DNA from: JADJLQ01 sp040007895
GTDB taxonomy: Bacteria; Bacteroidota; Bacteroidia; Chitinophagales; Saprospiraceae
Assembly (NCBI GenBank): GCA_040007895.1
Contig: JBDTUE010000295.1
Location: 1 to 5,189 of the forward strand
Length of the DNA stretch: 5,189 nucleotides
Direction of reading: 5' to 3'
Shown here: positions 1-5,189 of the stretch, piece by piece
Layout of the letters: every line of letters starts with the position of its first letter
Position numbering within the stretch: the stretch's first letter is position 1
Position numbers and translations under genes: made by a program
Notes under the pieces: model-generated
The model's input: the letters and a program-made list of their open reading frames with translations, nothing else
Databases searched by the model: none
What the model was told of the DNA's origin: nothing

Positions 1-3000
1 TGGTTCGGGAAGCTATACGAACAGCGGCTTAAGCGAAAAAGTGAAATGCACCCTTTTAATGTACTAACTGAACATGATAACAACCATTCTCATCATAATG
101 GTCCTACACATTCAAATGGTACTGCATGGCCGCGTTTCAGTCCTGCAACTCAAGGAATTCAAATTAAGTATCCAGGTGATAGCCCACCAAATCAAATTCT
201 TTTCAAAGCCGATAATTCAGCAACTTATATTACTAATAATAGCGAATATACAAATGGAGTGATGGATATCGAAAGCTATGAATTATATCTCAAGTATGAA
301 AGTAATCAAGTTGCATATATTATTGAAGGTCCTAATTTTGATTCTAAAATCATTTACAATGGCGTTGTTAATGATGTAAATGGTGACCATGCATATCCTC
401 CTATAATTAATACAACTTCTGGAAAACAAGCTGAAAATACTATAACTGGAATTCAACCTTGGGCTTATAGTGGCCAAAATGGTAGAAATGGTGCATTTGA
501 CTATTTTAATTTTTCTGATTTTGTCACCAGAATTCATGAAGATGATCCAGGCAATCGTTTAGGATTAGCGCCTCCTCATCCGGACATTTTATATGCAGGC
601 AATCCACACGAAGCGAGATACAAAGACGGTGATTACATTGTTAGTGCAGAATTAATGGATGTTCGAGGTAATTATTATACTCGTGAAGTTCCAATAAGAC
701 TTGATAATTTTATGCCCTTTGTAAAACAAGTTGTGTTTTCTGTTCCCTCGGCAACTCTATATTCACAGGAATGGGCTTCAATTTCAAACACTTGCATTCA
801 GCTTACTCAACATAATTCTCTTACAACTATCGAAGACGATTTATTAATTTTAACTGGGAACTTGACTTGCATAACAAGTGAACCAATTCAAGACTTTACG
901 GTGAACATTCCCACACTCGGAATTAACCATTTATCACCTAATTCTCAAGTGCTTAGTGATGGTTTCTTTAAATACACCTTTCTTATTAATTTTTCAATAG
1001 TAGGAGTCGGATCTAATGGATATGTTGTCCGATTCGAATTTGAGGGTCATGATAGAAGCGGAAATGCATTAATAGCATTTAATGACAATCATATTGGGAG
1101 TTGTTGGAAAGTTCCAAAGAGAATTACCGTTTCAATGTGGAGTAATCCAGATGGATTAACACAAGGCCAAGATAATATTCACAAGTTTGTTCTTAATTGT
1201 TCTCATGGTCTTCAAGCGAACCAATCAATGCCTGGAGAAACTACAGTAAATGTTATAAGTGATGATTTAGATGTTGACACTTGGGTTGCACAATCTAACT
1301 CTTGCCATGGATCCACAATATATACATATGTACAAGGAGGAATCGGGCCCTATACCTATAGCTGGAGCCATGATCCCAATTTTCATGGTAAAAATGCGGA
1401 GAATCTTGAGCCAGGAACTTACTGTGTCACAATAACAGATCCCTTGTGTGGATATTTCTCCAAATGTATCACTATCACAAATGATCTGCCTCGTTTTGGG
1501 ATAATAGATTTTGGGAATACTTCGCATTGTATATCTACCCCTGAGGAGCCCATTTATACTTGTGATGGATACATTAATGTTGATGATAACATTTTCCCCC
1601 CACCTAATCCAAACACTCTCACCTTTTCTTGGACAGGACCAAACAATTTTACTTCATCTGCACAGAATATTAACCACCTCTGTCCAGGCGATTATTCCTT
1701 AACTATCACTACAGCTTCAGGATGCGTATCATATTTATCGAGGAACATTTGTTGTTGTTCATCCAATGTCCCTGGTCACGATCCAAATGAATGCAATTTT
1801 TCATTCCCTGAACAATTGCAGATTTCGGCTGATATTGAAGGTTGCTCATCTTTATACCAAAATGATGGTGCAATCAATTTAACCATTATTAATGGACAAG
1901 GTGATTTATCATTTAGATGGTTTAGCTCTGCTATTAATGCATACAGTTACTTCAGCTATTCTGAAGATGTTACGAATTTACTTCCTGGTGACTATTTTGT
2001 TACTATTTCAGATGGATGTCATACGACCCAGGAATCTTACCATGTTGGTTACTCAAATGGTGCATGTTTTGACCCCAACGGAAATCCAGTGCTTTCAATT
2101 ACAAATTATCACGTTCAAAATATTTTTCCACAGGATATGTTTATTGGAAACAAGGGAGATATATATATAGATGTAAATTGTATTCACACACCTTTCACTT
2201 CTATTTGGAAAAAACCATTGCCGGGGTATGTGCATGATCCAATTTCCTATGAAGAGGATTTATTAAATGTTGACGCTGGCAACTATTCGGTCGATATTAG
2301 TGATGCAAATAATTGCTCTGTCCATGAAGAGTTTGAAATTAAATCCTGTTTGAATGGTTTGCATTTTTCTTTAGATTTTACTCATTCATCTTATTGTAAT
2401 TATTCTGGAAATGCTGAAATCTTAGTTAAAATGTTATCCGGCGTTCCCCCATACAAATTAAAATTGTATTTGGGTGACAACGTTAATAAAAAATTGATTT
2501 TGCTTGATGAAGAGACTATTTCTGGCAATAATGGTTCATTACATGGCTTGACAAACACCGGAGTTTACTACATTTATATGGAAGATGCTTTCGGTACATG
2601 CGCAAGCAGAGTACAATTTATTCCTTGCAGATGTGATGCGTTCGATTTCGATGCATGGGCAAAATATCCTTGCGGTAGGCCATTTTTAACTTTTGGCAAA
2701 AAGAAAATAGGCTATCACGATATTATAAATAACTATGATCAGTGGTATCAAAGTCCTTACTTTTATGAAGAACATTTTTTTAATTACGATCAACTTGAAT
2801 TCATTATTACATGGCCTGATGGACATACCGGAATAGCAAAGAAAGGGCACGGAATTGTAAGTGGTCAAGATCATTATGACATTCCTAGAGACGGCAAGTA
2901 TACAGTAACCATGACAGATCCATTTGGTTGCAAAAAGACTCATACATTCACCTTTGGAAATGAAACTAAATGTATAGCACTTGGCACAAACGGTTTAATG

Positions 3001-4038
3001 ACCTTATTGAATCAATTTTATATGCCAGGGACAAACCCATACGATTTAGATAACATTCCAGTCCAACCAGGATGCTATTATTGTAATTATTGTGGAGAAA
3101 AACAAGTATATTGTAAAGATATTTGCGGAGGTGGAAGTGTTTCTGGTAATAATAAATTTAGAGCTCTTTCAGCACCTAATACGAATCCATGTGCCTCACT
3201 GTCTTTTAGGTGTCCTCAGGACGATGCTAACTTAATTAATACTGTTCCTCCGGGGAGTTTCTTTACAGAATTCGTCAATACGAGTGCCAAGCCTGTTTTT
3301 ATTGATGGTCATTGCGCTCTTCCATGCGGATGTCTTTATCCACCTTATACATGGGAAGATAATCCTGAGCCTGTCTGGGTAGAAACTCTTGTAATAACAC
3401 CGGGTCTTGTATGTGCTGACCCTGGGAATATTCCAGATAGAACAGATCCAAATGATCCAGTTGAAAACAATGATTGTACTCCATGTGAAGTACCAGATTA
3501 TCAGATACCGCCTGGAACTTGCACGTTAATGTACAGATGTTTGGATAACGGCTGTACTACTGAAGTCGTTATGCCCCTTCAAGCTTGTGATTATTTTGTA
3601 GTTCAGACAGGAGAATGTATTTATATTGAATTTTGTCCTAAGAGTCATGAAATTTTAACACTACTATATAACCAACCGTGTACTTTTGATGATTGTCCTG
3701 CAAGCATTCATCCACCAATTCAACATCTAAATGATCATATTGAAGTTAGGAACGGAATAATTACAGACACAAGTTCAATATCTTTAGTTGATGAATTTAA
3801 TATTTTCCCAACTCCTGCTTCCACTGATTTATTTTATATTATTAATAATGAATTGAGAGGTAATTATAAAATATATATTTCAGACTTATTTGGTAATACA
3901 ATAATCACATTTAAGTCAATTGAGCTAGATAATGGATTTAGAGGTTATTTGAATATTTCTAATTTACCACCAGCCACTTATATATTTTCTTTAGTTACAG
4001 ATTATGATGTAAAATCAAAGTTATTCATTAAGATATAA
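1..4038 (+). CDS. Giant secreted SprB-repeat protein with T9SS type A sorting domain (5' partial)
   Basis: Probable cell-surface or released protein of a Bacteroidota, carried across the outer membrane by the type IX secretion system. The frame is open to the left edge. The first ATG (position 46) starts MHPFNVLTEHDNNHSHH, which has no hydrophobic signal segment, although a T9SS cargo needs a Sec signal, so the real start lies upstream. Residues here are counted from that ATG. Residues 1-400 are beta-rich, with GDYIV...DVRGN followed by DNFMPFV (residues 194-226), a pattern I associate with regions flanking M23-type peptidase domains in secreted Bacteroidota proteins; no catalytic motif is in the window. 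Residues 415-972 hold five to six SprB/PKD-like repeats, 1010-1217 a Cys-rich region, and 1251-1330 the sorting domain. It ends seven bases before the barrel gene, indicating an operon. Function could be adhesion, matrix or a multidomain enzyme whose catalytic part is missing here; the sequence does not decide. Bases 1-40 may be in another frame (see findings). Confidence 0.9.
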   Translation, partial: WFGKLYEQRLKRKSEMHPFNVLTEHDNNHSHHNGPTHSNGTAWPRFSPATQGIQIKYPGDSPPNQILFKADNSATYITNNSEYTNGVMDIESYELYLKYESNQVAYIIEGPNFDSKIIYNGVVNDVNGDHAYPPIINTTSGKQAENTITGIQPWAYSGQNGRNGAFDYFNFSDFVTRIHEDDPGNRLGLAPPHPDILYAGNPHEARYKDGDYIVSAELMDVRGNYYTREVPIRLDNFMPFVKQVVFSVPSATLYSQEWASISNTCIQLTQHNSLTTIEDDLLILTGNLTCITSEPIQDFTVNIPTLGINHLSPNSQVLSDGFFKYTFLINFSIVGVGSNGYVVRFEFEGHDRSGNALIAFNDNHIGSCWKVPKRITVSMWSNPDGLTQGQDNIHKFVLNCSHGLQANQSMPGETTVNVISDDLDVDTWVAQSNSCHGSTIYTYVQGGIGPYTYSWSHDPNFHGKNAENLEPGTYCVTITDPLCGYFSKCITITNDLPRFGIIDFGNTSHCISTPEEPIYTCDGYINVDDNIFPPPNPNTLTFSWTGPNNFTSSAQNINHLCPGDYSLTITTASGCVSYLSRNICCCSSNVPGHDPNECNFSFPEQLQISADIEGCSSLYQNDGAINLTIINGQGDLSFRWFSSAINAYSYFSYSEDVTNLLPGDYFVTISDGCHTTQESYHVGYSNGACFDPNGNPVLSITNYHVQNIFPQDMFIGNKGDIYIDVNCIHTPFTSIWKKPLPGYVHDPISYEEDLLNVDAGNYSVDISDANNCSVHEEFEIKSCLNGLHFSLDFTHSSYCNYSGNAEILVKMLSGVPPYKLKLYLGDNVNKKLILLDEETISGNNGSLHGLTNTGVYYIYMEDAFGTCASRVQFIPCRCDAFDFDAWAKYPCGRPFLTFGKKKIGYHDIINNYDQWYQSPYFYEEHFFNYDQLEFIITWPDGHTGIAKKGHGIVSGQDHYDIPRDGKYTVTMTDPFGCKKTHTFTFGNETKCIALGTNGLMTLLNQFYMPGTNPYDLDNIPVQPGCYYCNYCGEKQVYCKDICGGGSVSGNNKFRALSAPNTNPCASLSFRCPQDDANLINTVPPGSFFTEFVNTSAKPVFIDGHCALPCGCLYPPYTWEDNPEPVWVETLVITPGLVCADPGNIPDRTDPNDPVENNDCTPCEVPDYQIPPGTCTLMYRCLDNGCTTEVVMPLQACDYFVVQTGECIYIEFCPKSHEILTLLYNQPCTFDDCPASIHPPIQHLNDHIEVRNGIITDTSSISLVDEFNIFPTPASTDLFYIINNELRGNYKIYISDLFGNTIITFKSIELDNGFRGYLNISNLPPATYIFSLVTDYDVKSKLFIKI
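1288..2961 (+). repeat. Array of five to six SprB/PKD-like Ig-fold repeats within the large CDS
   Basis: Each unit runs Cys, then G-G-x-x-P-Y-x-Y-x-W, then a P-G-x-Y-x-V-x-I-x-D block and a closing Cys, as in SprB-type repeats of Bacteroidota gliding and surface proteins. Approximate units in residues counted from the ATG at 46: 415-478 (GGIGPYTYSW, PGTYCVTITD; the clearest), 487-571 (LTFSWTGP, CPGDYSLTIT), 590-668 (LSFRWF, LPGDYFVTISDGC), 684-766 (DAGNYSVDISDANNC), 772-861 (GVPPYKLKLYL, GVYYIYMEDAFGTC) and a longer divergent one at 866-972 (DGKYTVTMTDPFGC). The units share motif positions but little identity, so they are old duplications rather than recent tandem copies. The role is inferred: stiff beta-sandwich spacers or adhesive modules outside the cell. 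Confidence 0.75.
3073..3696 (+). other. Cys-rich module of unknown family within the large CDS
   Basis: Residues 1010-1217 (counted from the ATG at 46) contain about 21 cysteines, starting with a C-x2-C-x2-C cluster (CYYCNYC) and then CKDIC. Three similar short units follow: CASLSFRC (1049-1056), CTLMYRC (1159-1165) and CIYIEFC (1191-1197), each a pair of cysteines around a beta-strand-like stretch, usually followed by a further Cys and a hydrophobic strand. I recognise no named domain. In an exported protein, disulfide bonding is the likely role; metal binding by the first cluster is possible. The module sits between the repeat array and the sorting domain. Confidence 0.55.
3796..4035 (+). 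other. T9SS type A C-terminal sorting domain (Por secretion tail) of the large CDS
   Basis: The last 80 residues follow the family plan: FNIFPTPAS (usual consensus YPNPA/S), then YKIYISDLFGNTI, then LNISNLPPATYIFSLV, and the terminal strand KLFIKI at the very end of the protein. The length (75-80 residues) and final basic-hydrophobic strand are typical of type A domains, which direct cargo through the T9SS translocon and are usually removed by the sortase-like PorU with attachment to A-LPS or release. The conserved Asn of the PNP motif is Thr here. This domain is the strongest single indicator of the host phylum. Confidence 0.88.
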
Positions 4039-4045
4039 CCTAGCC

Positions 4046-4789
4046 ATGATCTGTATCAGAGTATTAAGTCATATATATTTAATTATATTTATAGCCAATT
4101 CATTTAGTTTAGGTCAGAGTAATGTATTCATACCACATGGCAAATATTTAGGCTACTCCTTTTCTTTTACATCACCTTATTATATCGTAAAGGAAGACAA
4201 ATATATATTTGACCCTCCCCCTTTTAATACAGGGCTAAACTGTTCTTTTGATTTGGGAGCCACATTTAAATCCGGGTTGACATTAAGTATAAACCCTTTT
4301 TTAGTGTTTTCAAACTTTAAGAATAGACAATACAAATATGAATTGTATACACATGAAGACAATATTTTAATTTCTTCTGAAAATGGACATCGCAAATATT
4401 CACATCTATCTTTTGCATTGCCAATATATTTTGAACTTCCACTTTGGAAGTTTAAAATTGGCATTGGAGGCTATATGCTTAAACCCATTTGGAGCTCTGG
4501 CATTGATTTTTCTGAAGGTTATGAATATTTTCATTATAGTGATATATATAATGATTATATACCAAATTTAATTCCAGTGAAATTGGGAGGTACATATAAT
4601 TTTTCAGATTTAACTAAATATGCGTATTATGGGATAACTGGCAAATTGTCAATTCCAGTAAAGGTTGATGAACAGAAATCATGGATGATAATTATTGAAT
4701 ATTTTCAATCTTTAACCTTAGAATATGAATATTTATCTTCTGAAAGACTAATCAGTATTGGTCTTTCTAAAAGAATATATAGGCCTTAA
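4046..4789 (+). CDS. Outer-membrane beta-barrel protein, PorT-like/OMP_b-brl type
   Basis: This 247-residue protein has a signal peptide at residues 1-24: Arg-5, a hydrophobic run IYLIIFIA, then SLG before Gln-24, a common signal peptidase I pattern in Bacteroidota. The mature part alternates hydrophobic and polar residues with many aromatic residues. The segment SFALPIYFELPLWKFKIGIG (residues 122-141) matches the recurring pattern of a strand with Pro, a short turn and a glycine-rich strand seen in PorT-like outer-membrane barrels of 200-250 residues. About eight strands seem possible. It begins seven bases after the stop of the large secreted protein, so it is co-transcribed and may be functionally paired. 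ATG 4046 is the only ATG after the in-frame stop at 4010, and it places the signal peptide exactly at the start; no Shine-Dalgarno sequence is seen, normal for this phylum. It lacks PorP/SprF features that I recognise. The exact family and role are uncertain. Confidence 0.85.
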   Translation: MICIRVLSHIYLIIFIANSFSLGQSNVFIPHGKYLGYSFSFTSPYYIVKEDKYIFDPPPFNTGLNCSFDLGATFKSGLTLSINPFLVFSNFKNRQYKYELYTHEDNILISSENGHRKYSHLSFALPIYFELPLWKFKIGIGGYMLKPIWSSGIDFSEGYEYFHYSDIYNDYIPNLIPVKLGGTYNFSDLTKYAYYGITGKLSIPVKVDEQKSWMIIIEYFQSLTLEYEYLSSERLISIGLSKRIYRP

Positions 4790-4807
4790 AGGTAAGTAAG
4801 TTAGTTG

Positions 4808-4972
4808 CTATAAATTTCCAGCGGATACGCCACCAATAACTTTCGAAGGACTTTGATGAAAACAGAAATTGGTCATTTTGGCGTACAGAATGGAAAGACG
4901 GTAATTACACCACTTCAGTGTGTCCTTAAATTTATTCATCTGGATGGCAATTTCCAAAATGACATTAACCAT
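4808..4972 (-). CDS. Doubtful 54-residue hypothetical ORF
   Basis: A minus-strand frame runs from an ATG at 4972 to a TAG at 4808-4810 and stays open upstream as far as position 5053. It begins MVNVILEIAIQMNKFKDTLK and ends VIGGVSAGNL. I recognise no family, and there is no signal peptide or clear membrane segment. Its last codons translate the IS21-like repeat (GGTGGCGTATCCGCTGG gives GGVSAG), which suggests a chance frame across element ends. The open stretch of about 82 codons is long for an AT-rich spacer, so a fragment of an element-borne gene cannot be excluded. Confidence 0.15.
   Translation of the reverse strand: MVNVILEIAIQMNKFKDTLKWCNYRLSILYAKMTNFCFHQSPSKVIGGVSAGNL
4872..4963. repeat. 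10-bp inverted repeat GTCATTTTGG / CCAAAATGAC
   Basis: GTCATTTTGG at 4872-4881 and its exact reverse complement CCAAAATGAC at 4954-4963 are separated by 72 bases. Flanking bases do not extend the perfect match. The spacing is too long for a terminator, and the arrangement fits end repeats of a small or decayed mobile element. The match is visible directly; the interpretation is inference. Confidence 0.5.
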
Positions 4973-4998
4973 TAAGTTGGCACGTATTTTATTTGTAG

Positions 4999-5014
4999 GA
5001 TTGGTAAGCCAATC
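4999..5014. repeat. Short hairpin GATTGG-TAAG-CCAATC
   Basis: A perfect 6-bp stem with a four-base loop lies between the convergent barrel gene and the truncated membrane-protein gene. A terminator acting on both genes would be expected in such a place, but there is no T-run directly after the stem on either strand, so a role as an intrinsic terminator is only weakly supported. Confidence 0.3.
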
Positions 5015-5042
5015 TCTCAGTGGACGAGGTCTTGGTGAAAAA

Positions 5043-5189
5043 TTATTTATTAGTTATGGCTATAAAAGGTAAAAATGATATAATCAGACAAGCCGCTATA
5101 TATTTATTATTTAAAATCGCATAAATGCCAATAGTGATAAACAATGCAAATAATGGTTCTGTCAATCCTGAATGAGAAAGCACAAAATA
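5043..5189 (-). pseudogene. Truncated GT-C-like membrane glycosyltransferase (partial at both ends)
   Basis: A minus-strand frame is open from the right edge to a TAA at 5043-5045, giving 48 residues. It contains SHSGLTEPLFALF and ISFLPF around two predicted membrane helices (roughly residues 9-27 and 30-46). I associate the pattern SGLTE...LFALF...Y......ISFLPFVRTEG with integral-membrane GT-C/PMT-like glycosyltransferases of Bacteroidota, which transfer sugars from lipid-linked donors. In those the FLPF block lies in the middle of a protein of about 500 residues and continues with more helices. Here the similarity stops right after FLPF (position 5064), followed by IAITNK and the stop. The gene is therefore probably cut off at its 3' side, next to IS-like debris. 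It converges on the barrel gene. A short unrelated two-helix protein is the alternative. Confidence 0.5.

Larger units (their letters stand above)
4808..5042. mobile_element. Possible decayed IS21-type end (non-coding repeats only)
   Basis: On the plus strand TTTCCAGCGGATACGCCACC (4815-4834) resembles the multiple terminal repeats of IS21-family elements, which I recall as variants of TTCCAGC..AT..GCCACC. About 50 bases on, GGTCATTTTGG (4871-4881) reads in reverse complement as CCAAAATGACC, another motif of that kind, and CCAAAATGAC recurs at 4954-4963. No istA or istB coding sequence is visible, so at most a remnant or a non-autonomous copy is present. It lies exactly between the barrel gene and the truncated membrane-protein gene. 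This rests on memory of the motif, not on a database match. Confidence 0.3.

Noticed and set aside
46..48. ATG as the true start of the giant protein
   Set aside because: No signal peptide follows, the frame is open to the left edge, and a T9SS cargo needs a Sec signal, so this is most likely an internal Met.
1267..1527. Minus-strand ORF of 86 codons opposite the first SprB-like repeat
   Set aside because: It lies wholly inside the well-supported large CDS and shows no recognisable motif.
1892..2170. Plus-strand ORF of 92 codons in another frame within the large CDS
   Set aside because: Its hydrophobic, Leu/Ile-rich translation is the usual product of an offset frame in AT-rich coding DNA.
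4180..4464. Minus-strand ORF of 94 codons opposite the barrel gene
   Set aside because: It is antisense to a gene with a signal peptide and barrel strands and shows no family features.
4840..4929. Plus-strand frame reading KDFDENRNWSFWRTEWKDG before a stop
   Set aside because: It looks protein-like but has no ATG, is bounded upstream by a stop at 4837, is only 29 codons long, and overlaps the IS-like repeats and the opposite-strand frame.
1..5189. CRISPR array, tRNA or rRNA genes
   Set aside because: No regularly spaced identical direct repeats and no tRNA- or rRNA-like conserved segments were seen.

Overview
The window looks like a piece of an AT-rich (roughly 35% GC by eye) Bacteroidota genome, perhaps a Saprospiraceae- or Chitinophaga-like lineage. 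The main reasons are the type IX secretion (T9SS) C-terminal sorting domain and SprB-like repeats in the large protein, the small outer-membrane beta-barrel with a signal peptide ending just before Q, and the lack of Shine-Dalgarno sequences. The family-level placement is a guess.

Layout. Positions 1-4038 (+) hold one giant secreted protein, about 1345 residues in the window and open at the left edge, so its true start and signal peptide lie outside. It reads as an N-terminal beta-rich region, then five to six SprB/PKD-like repeats, a cysteine-rich region with about 21 Cys in 208 residues, and a T9SS type A sorting domain. Seven bases later, positions 4046-4789 (+) encode a 247-residue outer-membrane beta-barrel protein, almost certainly in the same transcript. 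Positions 4790-5042 hold no convincing gene. They contain short repeats that resemble the non-coding ends of an IS21-type insertion sequence, some inverted repeats and one doubtful 54-codon minus-strand frame. Positions 5043-5189 (-) hold the C-terminal end of a membrane protein resembling GT-C type glycosyltransferases. It stops abruptly in what should be the middle of the protein, so it is probably a truncated gene.

How the parts may work together: the large protein would be exported by Sec, moved across the outer membrane by T9SS, and displayed or released as an adhesin-like or multidomain surface protein. The adjacent barrel could be a dedicated outer-membrane partner, or just a co-transcribed porin-like protein. 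The membrane glycosyltransferase remnant converges on this pair and looks unrelated, joined to it by a rearrangement or an old insertion. I see no RNA gene, CRISPR array or defence system. The most useful leads are the undescribed Cys-rich module, the surface-protein/barrel pair, the possible frameshift near position 35, and the broken gene with IS-like debris at the right end.
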